Below are positions 1-4,954 of a DNA stretch of 5,051 nucleotides, in pieces. The stretch comes from G020350405 sp964513655 (GTDB taxonomy: Bacteria > Planctomycetota > Phycisphaerae > Sedimentisphaerales > Anaerobacaceae), in NCBI GenBank assembly GCA_964513655.1, contig CAZENQ010000148.1, positions 1-5,051 of the forward strand, read 5' to 3'. Position 1 is the stretch's first letter. Every line of letters starts with the position of its first letter. The position numbers and the translations under genes were made by a program. Below the pieces are notes generated by a model that had not been told where the DNA came from, ran no database searches, and saw only the letters and a program-made list of their open reading frames with translations.

Positions 1-1
1 T

Positions 2-154
2 TTCGAGGAAAATCGGGGTATTTACGGATTAAATCAGGACACCTCCGGCGCCAATCACAACAACTCTGACCACAATCACCACGACCCTGTAATAACCCCT
101 GAACAAGCGTCCAAAATCTTGGCCGTCCTTGCCGAAGATGAGGATAAAAAGTAA
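2..154 (+). CDS. C-terminal fragment of an unidentified protein (5' end outside window)
   Basis: An open frame enters from the left edge and stops at TAA 152-154, giving the last 50 residues of a protein. I do not recognise it. Residues 11-28 are a low-complexity Asn/His/Asp-rich stretch (GANHNNSDHNHHDP), followed by a predicted amphipathic helix, ITPEQASKILAVLAEDEDKK, ending in acidic and lysine residues. A flexible polar linker followed by a short '(I/M)xPEQAxxxLxxLxxxE' tail resembles the extreme C-termini of some Bat-operon (aerotolerance) TPR or VWA proteins, but that resemblance is from memory and weak. Codon-like composition and the clean stop support real coding over chance; the fragment is short and no start is visible. 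It converges on the S49 peptidase gene, with the repeat-rich interval 155-590 between them. It is not in an operon with anything in the window. Confidence 0.55.
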   Translation, partial: FEENRGIYGLNQDTSGANHNNSDHNHHDPVITPEQASKILAVLAEDEDKK

Positions 155-157
155 CCA

Positions 158-207
158 TAGGCCGGACAGGTCGGCGACCCTGCTTCGCCCTGACTTCGCC
201 AGGCCTA
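158..207. other. GC-rich dyad just after the first gene
   Basis: TAGGCC at 158-163 is the inverted complement of GGCCTA at 202-207, and a smaller imperfect dyad (CAGG at 167-170 with CCTG at 179-182) lies inside. It starts 4 nt after the stop of the partial gene, a suitable place for a 3' hairpin or terminator. No T-run follows on the plus strand, so intrinsic termination is not supported. Two CTTCGCC words at 183 and 194 are also present. Confidence 0.25.
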
Positions 208-224
208 CGCCGCGGCAAGCATGA

Positions 225-349
225 CAAAAAAATGTCAAACAAACCCAATTTTTTAAGGGCAAAAAATGAACATAACCTCAGCTACAACAAAGACTTACGA
301 ACATGAACAACCTGGCGAACCCGGCCAAAACAAAACCAATTTTGCCCGC
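225..349 (+). repeat. Dispersed intergenic repeat, copy A
   Basis: First of five recognisable copies of a roughly 125-nt element. It runs from the A-rich start before AATGTCAAACAAACCCAAT to ACCAATTTTGCCCG. Landmarks shared with the other copies are GAACATAA at 268-275, CTCAGCT at 277-283, ACAAAGA at 286-292 and ACCCGGCCAAAAC at 319-331. Compared with copy B it has substitutions and a 1-nt length difference near 303-317, so reading frame is not conserved and the element is unlikely to encode protein. Sequences of this type are scattered between genes in Phycisphaerae assemblies (recalled, not searched). Confidence 0.85.
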
Positions 350-357
350 GCCCGGCC

Positions 358-392
358 TTCGACGTTCGATGTTCGACGCTGGACGTTCGACC
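358..392. repeat. 7-bp tandem array (TTCGACG type), 5 units
   Basis: Five contiguous 7-bp units: TTCGACG at 358, TTCGATG at 365, TTCGACG at 372, a diverged CTGGACG at 379, and TTCGACC at 386. The TTCGA word recurs at exact multiples of seven. The array lies between dispersed-repeat copies A and B, on the 5' side of B. Heptameric arrays of this kind recall the STRR repeats described in heterocystous cyanobacteria. The unit sequence here differs from the two arrays on the right side of the window. Confidence 0.8.
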
Positions 393-403
393 TCCCCTCT
401 GTA

Positions 404-559
404 CTCTGTGGCAAAAAAGAAGCTTTGTGGCTAACCAAAAAATGTCAAACAAACCCAATTTTCGAAGGGCAAAAAACGAACATAAGCTCAGCTTTAACAA
501 AGGATTACGAAAATGACAACCTGGCAGACCCGGCCAAAACGAAACCAATCTTGCCCGCC
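404..559 (+). repeat. Dispersed intergenic repeat, copy B with CTGTGG leader
   Basis: The most complete copy. A leader at 404-434 (CTCTGTGGC, an A-run, then CTTTGTGGCTAACC) precedes the core at 435-559: AACCAAAAAATGTCAAAC, ACCCAATTTTCGAAGGGC, GAACATAA, CTCAGCTTTAACAAAGGATT, CTGGCAGACCCGGCC and AAACGAAACCAATCTTGCCCG. The same leader reappears, inverted, next to stub E at 4987-5018. The core begins 210 bp after the equivalent point of copy A. Its far end lies about 30 bp past the stop codon of the minus-strand S49 gene. Confidence 0.88.
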
Positions 560-590
560 GTTAGTGTGGCGGCCTTGCCCCCCCGAAATA

Positions 591-1592
591 TTACTCCAGC
601 CCCGGCTGCCACAAATACAAAAACTGCGCCCCACCCGAGCTCAACCAGTCCGGCAGCTCAAAATTTATCAGGGCCCCCACACCACCGTCGCCGGTCGCTG
701 CCGAGCCATAAACATTCGGTTTATAACCCGATGGCCGGTGGTACATAACCACACGTGCCTTCTCCACCACGGCAATCTCTTTTGCCCATTCAATCCCGTC
801 TGCCGGATAACCGATTCTGTCTATCAGTCCCTCTTGCGCAGCTTCGTCAGCCGTGAACACCCGTCCATCTGCCAAGCCCCTCAGTTTTTCTTCCCCCATG
901 TCTTTTCGACCCTCCTGTACCACCTCCAGAAATTGTTCATAAAACTGGTTGATAATTCCTTCTAAGACTTCGCGTTCTTCAGCCCTCAGATCGTGCAGTG
1001 GCGACCCTATGTCCTTCAATTCTCCACTCTTGATGGCTACTGCTTTGACACCGATTTTCTCCATCGTCCCCGCCACGCTGAATGTCTGCACAATAGTCCC
1101 GATGCTTCCCGTCACACTGCCCGGCTGCGCCAATATCCCGTCGCACCCGCTCGCAAGATAATATGCACCGCTGCAGCCCAAATCAAGTATGCAGGCCACC
1201 ACCGGCTTTCCGGTTTCCCGCTTAAACTCGCGCAGGCTGTGATGCATAATATCGCTTGCCGCTACTGTCCCTCCCGGTGAATTTATACGAAGCACCACCG
1301 CCTTGACATCTCGGTCCCCGGCTGCTCTGTCCAGCTTCTCTTCGAACAGACTCACCGGATTCTCCCCCTCTCGCATCCAACCGCCTTTGCGCTTGTTAAT
1401 AAGCAGACCGTCAACGTCGATAACGGCTATCTTGTCAAAGACAAACAAACCCTTATCTCGCTCTATTTCCGTCTCTTGCAGTTCCTGATGTGCTGGAATT
1501 ACTTCCACTCGAAACGCCGCCGGCCCGCACCCGGCCAATACCGCCAGCGATATTAACAAAGCCGAATAATACCAAACATATCCTTTAGCCAT
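591..1592 (-). CDS. S49-family serine peptidase (SppA-like), predicted lipoprotein
   Basis: Complete 333-residue protein of the S49 (signal peptide peptidase A / ClpP-crotonase fold) family, expected to cleave residual signal peptides or other membrane-associated peptides at the outer face of the inner membrane. Residues 1-22 form a signal peptide with a lipobox, LAGC, with Cys22 as the probable lipidation site; many SppA proteins instead have an N-terminal transmembrane anchor. The oxyanion motif NSPGG is at 104-108. The nucleophile is Ser141 in GCSGAYYLAS, and the general-base Lys193 is in SGELKDIGSP; this 52-residue spacing equals that of the Ser/Lys dyad I recall for Bacillus subtilis SppA. 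GSVTGSIGTI at 158-167 is also typical. Length fits the short, single-domain bacterial form and not the double-length E. coli type. The ATG at 1592 is supported by AGGAGG 7 nt upstream. The tail from about residue 285 is unassigned. Confidence 0.93.
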   Translation of the reverse strand: MAKGYVWYYSALLISLAVLAGCGPAAFRVEVIPAHQELQETEIERDKGLFVFDKIAVIDVDGLLINKRKGGWMREGENPVSLFEEKLDRAAGDRDVKAVVLRINSPGGTVAASDIMHHSLREFKRETGKPVVACILDLGCSGAYYLASGCDGILAQPGSVTGSIGTIVQTFSVAGTMEKIGVKAVAIKSGELKDIGSPLHDLRAEEREVLEGIINQFYEQFLEVVQEGRKDMGEEKLRGLADGRVFTADEAAQEGLIDRIGYPADGIEWAKEIAVVEKARVVMYHRPSGYKPNVYGSAATGDGGVGALINFELPDWLSSGGAQFLYLWQPGLE

Positions 1593-1686
1593 TGCTTGTC
1601 CTCCTGCTCATATTCCCATTCCTGAAAGCCTGCTCTTTTATTCTATGTTTCAGCCCTTGTCGTCTTTCTGCCATTATATTACTCAT
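1585..1686 (-). CDS. Possible 33-aa basic leader peptide overlapping the S49 start
   Basis: On the minus strand an ATG at 1686-1684 opens 33 codons beginning MSNIMAERRQGLKHRIKE and ending at TAA 1587-1585. The stop lies inside the S49 gene: the two frames share the 8 nt ATGGCTAA, an overlap typical of translational coupling. The peptide is rich in Arg, Lys and Asn, has no hydrophobic segment, and matches no family I know. Only a weak GAGAG lies just upstream of its ATG, and the S49 gene has its own strong Shine-Dalgarno embedded in this frame. It could equally be a chance ORF in the 5' leader. Confidence 0.2.
   Translation of the reverse strand: MSNIMAERRQGLKHRIKEQAFRNGNMSRRTSNG
1600..1605 (-). 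promoter_or_regulatory. Shine-Dalgarno of the S49 peptidase gene
   Basis: Read on the minus strand, AGGAGG ends 7 nt before the ATG at 1592-1590. This is a near-perfect anti-16S match at optimal spacing, and it fixes the start that yields the lipoprotein signal peptide. Confidence 0.9.
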
Positions 1687-1925
1687 CTCTCACTTGTTAT
1701 CCACTTTTTTCTTCTGCCTTTATCTTGGCTCCCCGAAAAGTAAAAAGCTCCTTCCAGCCACATCTCAACTGGCACCCCAAAACCCTCTCCATCGTTTTGA
1801 GCAAAGCCCAGCGCCTGGCCTCTTCCTGAGCGCAGCGGTGCGAAGCACCCCACAGCGGAAGCACTTGGCCTGCGAACATAAATAATTAATCGCACTCCGC
1901 TAACCCCCAATCCAATCCCCCTGTC
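1687..1925. other. Gene-free interval upstream of the S49 gene
   Basis: No convincing gene is visible. Short minus-strand frames here lack start signals and family resemblance. The stretch at about 1770-1870 is GC-richer; on the minus strand it reads as phrases like GQALGFAQNDGEGF, a pattern I associate with spurious translations of dispersed intergenic repeats, so it may be a remnant of a second repeat family. The S49 promoter should lie in this interval or its AT-rich part at 1680-1740, but I see no good -35/-10 pair. The dockerin-remnant gene ends at 1926 on the same strand, so read-through from that side is possible. Confidence 0.4.
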
Positions 1926-2165
1926 CTATTCTAAGCAAACTTCCGCCCACTCAAGATTATAATCAAGCCACCGGGATGTCAGCATCCTTAAATCAGAGTA
2001 ATCTACTAAGCCGCTGCCGTCTAAATCACCGATGCCGCTGTCTGACCAATCTTGTGCCAAAGCCGCAAAGTCAAAAAAATCAACTCGGCAATCCCTAATG
2101 TCCCCATGTATGCTCGCTACATCTGCGTTGGGACAACGTGCATGGTTTGCTACAAGTTCACTCGT
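1926..2165 (-). pseudogene. Remnant of a secreted protein gene: C-terminal dockerin-like tail
   Basis: The minus strand reads in frame to TAG 1928-1926 and shows two EF-hand-like dockerin repeats. Repeat one, GDIRDCRVDFFDFAALAQDW, lies at about 2105-2046; repeat two, GDLDGSGLVDYSDLRMLTSR, is at 2030-1971, followed by WLDYN. Paired 'D-x-D/N-x-D/S-G-x-V-D-x-x-D' loops followed by 'LA..W' are typical of the C-terminal tails of large extracellular planctomycete proteins, which are not part of classical cellulosomes. The first loop is one residue shorter than the usual GDxNxDC form. Upstream of about 2140-2165 the frame stays open by chance, but its residues are antisense to GH32-like coding sequence, so everything N-terminal to the tail is missing. 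No start codon or ribosome site belongs to it. The 3' end is intact, and no internal stop is present, suggesting recent truncation or an assembly join. Confidence 0.75.
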
Positions 2166-2169
2166 AACA

Positions 2170-2487
2170 TCTGCCCAGTTCGAGATCGGCGACGCTGATG
2201 AGTTTGGGTTCCTGATCAATGGTTTTTCGGTTAAATACAACGTAGACAAAAACGAGTTGTCCTGTGGAGGACCGAAAACAAAACTCAAACCTATCGACGG
2301 GAAGATACGGCTGCGCATCCTGGTCGATCGGGTCTCGATCGAAGTCTTCGCCAACGACGGCCGGGTGTACATGCCGATCCGTGCAATTCCAGAAGGAGAC
2401 GAACGAGGACTCGAAGTCTTCACAAAAGGCGGCAGCGTCAAAATCAGTTTACTTAAGGTCCACGAGCTGAAGTCAATCTGGAGCTGA
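2170..2487 (+). pseudogene. Remnant of a GH32 glycoside hydrolase gene: C-terminal beta-sandwich only
   Basis: The plus strand reads about 105 residues from SAQFEIGDADEFGF to TGA 2485-2487. It matches the C-terminal beta-sandwich of GH32 enzymes (levanases, inulinases, invertases): an 'ELSC' strand, 'LKPIDGKIRLRILVDR', then 'SIEVFANDGRVYMP', the most characteristic GH32 C-terminal motif, and a closing 'VHELKSIWS'. The N-terminal five-bladed propeller (roughly 300 or more residues) with its catalytic Asp and Glu is absent, so the product would have no activity. The frame extends left to an ATG at 2032, but that part is antisense to the dockerin tail and has no ribosome site. No internal stop or frameshift is seen in the retained part. 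The parent enzyme presumably hydrolysed fructans or sucrose-type substrates. Confidence 0.82.
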
Positions 2488-2653
2488 GTGAATCGGTCTT
2501 AACGCACTAACCTTTTCCTCGGAAATTGGCACAGTTCTTATTAGAGGGTCACAGATAATTTTGGTATAGTATTCGTATCTGGAAATTGGGTGTGTGGGCG
2601 CAAGCATGCAGGCCCATATAAAAAATTTTGAATTAGAAATCGAAGGGTGAAAC
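2488..2653 (+). promoter_or_regulatory. 5' region of the fucosidase gene
   Basis: These 166 bp separate the GH32 remnant from the fucosidase and should carry its promoter. Possible -10 boxes are TATAGT (2565-2570) and TATAAA (2617-2622), but neither has a convincing -35. An inverted repeat CAGATA-N18-TATCTG spans 2552-2581 and surrounds the first box, a possible operator. GGAAATTGG occurs twice, at 2521 and 2581, exactly 60 bp apart. A moderate ribosome site (AAGGGTGA, 2643-2650) lies just before the ATG at 2654. Confidence 0.35.
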
Positions 2654-4222
2654 ATGAAAACCAAAGAGATTTTTTTATTTTCCTTACTGAGTTCTTTGAT
2701 GGTGATAACTTGTCCAGCTCTTGGGAGGGAAAAGCAACTTTACGAACCAACCTGGAATTCACTGGGCAAACATGCCACACCGGAATGGTTTAAAGATGCC
2801 AAATTTGGAATATATACCCATTGGGGTGGATATTCTGTGCCTGCAAAAGGGCCGAACGGCTCCTGGTATCCACACAATATGTATAAGAAAGGGACCGAAC
2901 AATATAATTACCATGTGGCTAATTACGGTGATCCATCCGAATTTGGGTATAAAGATATCATAGCTCTGTTTAAGGCAGATAAATTTGATGCCGATGAATG
3001 GGCCGAGTTGTTTCAAAAAGCCGGAGCTAAATTTGCCGGACCGGTGGCTGAACATCATGATGGGTTTGCCATGTGGAACAGTGCACTGACCAGCTGGGAT
3101 GCATTTGATAAGGGACCAAAGAGAGACGTTGTCGGTGAACTGGCCAAAGCAATCAGAAAAAGAGGCATGAGATTTATCACTACTTTTCACCATGCGACTC
3201 ACTGGGCCTATTATCCGCACTGGGTAAAAGAATTTGATTGCTCTGATCCCGAGTATACTGATCTATACGGGCCCCTTCATAATCAGGATGCGGACTGGCC
3301 AAAGTGGTATAATATCGGTGCGGACGACCTCGCATTTATGCAGGACAAACCAAGCAGAGAATTCCTTGACTTATGGCTTGGGAAGCTGACGGAAGTCATT
3401 GACCAATATCAACCGGACCTTATCTGGTTTGACGGGTCCCTGGATAGGCTGCATGAGATGTATGAAAAGAGATTTTTTGCCTATTATTTCAATCAAGCGG
3501 CGAGGTCAGGAAAGGAAGTTGAAGTTCTGTTCAAGGGTTGGGATGTCCCACCGGGAGTTGCCATTAATGACCTTGAATTAGGCAGAATGGCAAACATTAC
3601 CCGGCATCTCTGGATTACTGATACGTCGGTTGATGATATGGGTGCATGGAGTTATGCGAAGGAAGCCGGATATAAATCAGTCAATACCCTCGTGGATAAT
3701 CTAATTGACCGTGTCAGCAAAAATGGTTTGTTGCTTCTGAATGTCGGCCCAAAGGCAGATGGAACAATTCCGGAACCGGCAAAAGAAAGATTATTGGCTA
3801 TGGGAAAATGGCTTGATGTCAATGGCGAGGCAATCTACGGGACACGGGCCTGGATGATTTACGGTGAAGGCCCGGTCGATATGGAAGAGGGAGGTGCATA
3901 TACCGAGGATGATGAAGACGGTGATTCACGGTATACCGGTAAAGATATACGCTTTACGGTGAAAGATAATACACTTTACGCTATCTTTCTCGATTGGCCG
4001 GGCGATGAAGCGAAAATTCGCAGTTTGAGAAGATTTGAAGAAGAGTTATCAATACACTGGGAGAAAAGGGATATAAAGAGAATAAGTATGCTTGGTACAA
4101 AAAGTGAACTGGATTGGTTCTTTACAGATGATGCTCTGATTATAAAAACGCCTCAAAAAAAACCATGTGAGCATGCCTTTGTTTTCAAGATCGAACGTCA
4201 CCATAATCCTAAGATTAATTGA
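2654..4222 (+). CDS. Secreted alpha-L-fucosidase, glycoside hydrolase family 29
   Basis: Complete 522-residue GH29 enzyme (EC 3.2.1.51), a retaining hydrolase releasing terminal alpha-L-fucose from glycans. Residues 1-24 are a Sec signal peptide (hydrophobic core FLFSLLSSLMVI, probable cleavage after ALG at 22-24), so it acts outside the cytoplasm. The catalytic (beta/alpha)8-like domain spans about 30-400. Diagnostic motifs in order are WFKDAKFGIYTHWG (45-58), AEHHDGFAMW (132-141), FHHATHW (178-184), IWFDG (257-261), with Asp260 the probable nucleophile, and LLNVGPKADG (361-370). The acid/base cannot be assigned by eye. Residues 405-515 form the expected C-terminal beta-sandwich. Length is normal for the family. 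The ATG at 2654 is preceded by AAGGGTGA and gives a clean signal peptide. The gene stands alone: no transporter, fucose-catabolism gene or regulator is adjacent. By eye it is more AT-rich than the S49 gene or the GH32 remnant. Whether it acts on sulfated fucans or host-type glycans cannot be told. Confidence 0.95.
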   Translation: MKTKEIFLFSLLSSLMVITCPALGREKQLYEPTWNSLGKHATPEWFKDAKFGIYTHWGGYSVPAKGPNGSWYPHNMYKKGTEQYNYHVANYGDPSEFGYKDIIALFKADKFDADEWAELFQKAGAKFAGPVAEHHDGFAMWNSALTSWDAFDKGPKRDVVGELAKAIRKRGMRFITTFHHATHWAYYPHWVKEFDCSDPEYTDLYGPLHNQDADWPKWYNIGADDLAFMQDKPSREFLDLWLGKLTEVIDQYQPDLIWFDGSLDRLHEMYEKRFFAYYFNQAARSGKEVEVLFKGWDVPPGVAINDLELGRMANITRHLWITDTSVDDMGAWSYAKEAGYKSVNTLVDNLIDRVSKNGLLLLNVGPKADGTIPEPAKERLLAMGKWLDVNGEAIYGTRAWMIYGEGPVDMEEGGAYTEDDEDGDSRYTGKDIRFTVKDNTLYAIFLDWPGDEAKIRSLRRFEEELSIHWEKRDIKRISMLGTKSELDWFFTDDALIIKTPQKKPCEHAFVFKIERHHNPKIN

Positions 4223-4267
4223 TTTGAAGAAGAGTAATTTGTAGGAAGTAATACACGAAAAAGACGG

Positions 4268-4316
4268 GATTGGGTTTGATTGGGTTTGTTCTGGTCCGTC
4301 TGTAAGACGACGGGCC
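4268..4316. repeat. 10-bp tandem duplication and adjacent hairpin after the fucosidase gene
   Basis: GATTGGGTTT occurs twice without a gap (4268-4277 and 4278-4287). It resembles the ATTGGGTTTGTTT word at the ends of the dispersed repeats. Directly after it, CGTCT (4297-4301) pairs with AGACG (4305-4309) across a GTA loop. The stem can continue weakly to 4316 with a bulge. No T-run follows the hairpin, so it is only a doubtful terminator, although it is 3' of the fucosidase stop. Confidence 0.4.
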
Positions 4317-4333
4317 ATCGAGGCGTCTGAGGT

Positions 4334-4459
4334 GGCCGGGTCTTCGAGTTTGGTTTCGTTTTTTCGGTTGAGCGGAGATGAGAAGTTTCATAAGTCGTTG
4401 TTATGGCTTAGGTTACGTTCATTTTGGTATCCACAAAATTGGGTTCGTTTGACATTATT
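4334..4459 (-). repeat. Dispersed intergenic repeat, diverged copy F
   Basis: The minus-strand sequence begins AATAATGTCAAAC, then GAACCCAATTTT, AAATGAACGTAACC, a diverged CTAAGCCATAACAACGACTTA segment, and ends AACGAAACCAAACTCGAAGACCCGGCC. The two ends match the other copies closely; the middle is much more diverged. Its distal end (GGCCGGGTCTTCGA on the plus strand) is the variant also seen in copy D. Confidence 0.7.
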
Positions 4460-4522
4460 AGGTCAGAGGTCAGGGGTCGGGGGTTGGTAAGACTCAAGAC
4501 ACCAGACACAAGACTCAAGATT
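4460..4522. repeat. 7-bp tandem array, 9 units in two blocks (AGGTCAG type, CAAGACT type)
   Basis: Sixty-three bases divide into nine 7-bp units with no gap. The first block starts with AGGTCAG at 4460 and 4467, then GGGTCGG at 4474 and GGGTTGG at 4481. The second block is TAAGACT at 4488, CAAGACA at 4495, CCAGACA at 4502, CAAGACT at 4509 and CAAGATT at 4516. The change of theme occurs exactly on a unit boundary, so the phase is preserved. The array abuts copy F, on its 5' side when read on the repeat's (minus) strand. Confidence 0.85.
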
Positions 4523-4551
4523 GCATGCGGCCGGGCGCGGACGCAAGCCTT

Positions 4552-4590
4552 TGTAGAATGACGGCTGGATCCCAGCCTTCGCTGGGACAA
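4552..4590. repeat. REP-like hairpin element
   Basis: TCCCAGC (4570-4576) and GCTGGGA (4581-4587) form a perfect 7-bp stem with a CTTC loop; an alternative stem pairs GGCTGG (4563-4568) with CCAGCC (4572-4577). The surrounding phrase, minus-strand 'CCCAGCGAAGGCTGGGATCC' followed by 'GTCATTC', resembles the common bacterial REP-like element often mistranslated as 'PAKAGIQ'. It sits between heptad array 4460-4522 and repeat copy C. Confidence 0.65.
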
Positions 4591-4593
4591 GCG

Positions 4594-4713
4594 GGGCAAG
4601 ATTGGATTTGTTTCGGCCGGGTCTGCCAAGCTGTTCATTTTCGTAATCCTTTGTTAAAGCTGAGTTTATGTTCATTTTTGCCTTTCGAAAATTGGTTTCG
4701 TTTTACATTTTTT
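4594..4713 (-). repeat. Dispersed intergenic repeat, copy C
   Basis: The minus strand carries AACCAAAAAATGTAAAAC, GAAACCAATTTTCGAAAGGC, AAATGAACATAA, CTCAGCTTTAACAAAGGATT, GGCAGACCCGGCCGAAAC and CCAATCTTGCCCC. It is close to copy B over its whole length, but one nucleotide shorter in the A-rich part after TTTTCGAAAGG. This length change again shifts frame between copies. Confidence 0.85.
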
Positions 4714-4734
4714 GGTTCGTGGTTCGGAGTTATC
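4714..4734. repeat. Degenerate 7-bp repeat, 2-3 units
   Basis: GGTTCGT at 4714 and GGTTCGG at 4721 are adjacent 7-bp units; AGTTATC at 4728 may be a decayed third. The run abuts copy C on its 5' side as read on the minus strand, the same position occupied by the clearer arrays next to copies F and D. It is too short to be certain alone. Confidence 0.4.
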
Positions 4735-4774
4735 TGTCGGACATTAAGAGATGTTCGCGGCAGCGGTCGAATTC

Positions 4775-4906
4775 GGCCGGGTCTTCGATATTGGTTTTGT
4801 TTTGGCCGGGTCTGCCAAGTTGTTCATTCTCGTAAATCTTTGTTAAAGCTGAGTTTATGTTCATATTTTCCCTTTCGAAAATTGGGTTTGTTTGACATTT
4901 TTTCGT
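4775..4906 (-). repeat. Dispersed intergenic repeat, copy D with duplicated distal end
   Basis: The minus strand carries AACGAAAAAATGTCAAAC, AACCCAATTTTCGAAAGGG, ATGAACATAA, CTCAGCTTTAACAAAG, then GGCAGACCCGGCC. At the distal end, GGCCGGGTCT occurs twice on the plus strand (4775 and 4804), enclosing TTCGATATTGG and TTTTGTTTT, so this end is duplicated relative to copies B and C. The outer GGCCGGGTCTTCGA form is shared with copy F. Confidence 0.85.
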
Positions 4907-4941
4907 TCTGCGTCGCGCGTCCTTCGCTATGCGTTGTGCGT
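4907..4941. repeat. 7-bp tandem array (nnTGCGT type), 5 units
   Basis: Five contiguous 7-bp units: TCTGCGT at 4907, CGCGCGT at 4914, a diverged CCTTCGC at 4921, TATGCGT at 4928 and TGTGCGT at 4935. GCGT ends four of the five units. The array abuts copy D at 4906 on its 5' side as read on the minus strand, and separates D from stub E. Confidence 0.75.
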
Positions 4942-4954
4942 TTGGAAGCGCGCT

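Noticed and set aside
225..559. Repeat copies read as protein-coding (MSNEPNF-, KCQTNPI- and ALTKDYEN-like peptides), also at 4408-5032 on the minus strand
   Set aside because: Different copies have single-nucleotide length differences, so no frame is conserved; the ATGs lack Shine-Dalgarno sites, and several frames stay open only because of base composition.
225..559. CRISPR array
   Set aside because: Units are about 125 nt, diverged and irregularly spaced, with no short regular spacers and no cas genes.
266..965. Plus-strand ORFs at 266-748 and 513-965
   Set aside because: They run through the repeats and antisense to the S49 gene; no family resemblance or ribosome site.
1683..1910. Minus-strand 60-75 aa frames upstream of the S49 gene
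   Set aside because: Overlapping frames with no ribosome site or family motif; they look like mistranslated intergenic sequence.
2032..2169. Extending the GH32 remnant upstream to the ATG at 2032 as a real gene start
   Set aside because: This part is antisense to the recognisable dockerin tail and has no ribosome site; GH32 similarity begins at about 2170.
2166..2441. Extending the dockerin gene upstream to an ATG at 2441
   Set aside because: These residues are the antisense of GH32 coding sequence; the open frame is accidental.
2527..2542. Sigma-54 promoter (TGGCAC then TTAT) upstream of the fucosidase gene
   Set aside because: The -24 half matches, but the essential GC of the -12 element is missing.
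4293..4316. Intrinsic terminator after the fucosidase gene
   Set aside because: The 5-bp hairpin is bulged beyond the core and no T-run follows it.
4049..4318. Minus-strand 89-aa frame across the end of the fucosidase gene
   Set aside because: Antisense to well-supported GH29 coding sequence and without any recognisable motif.
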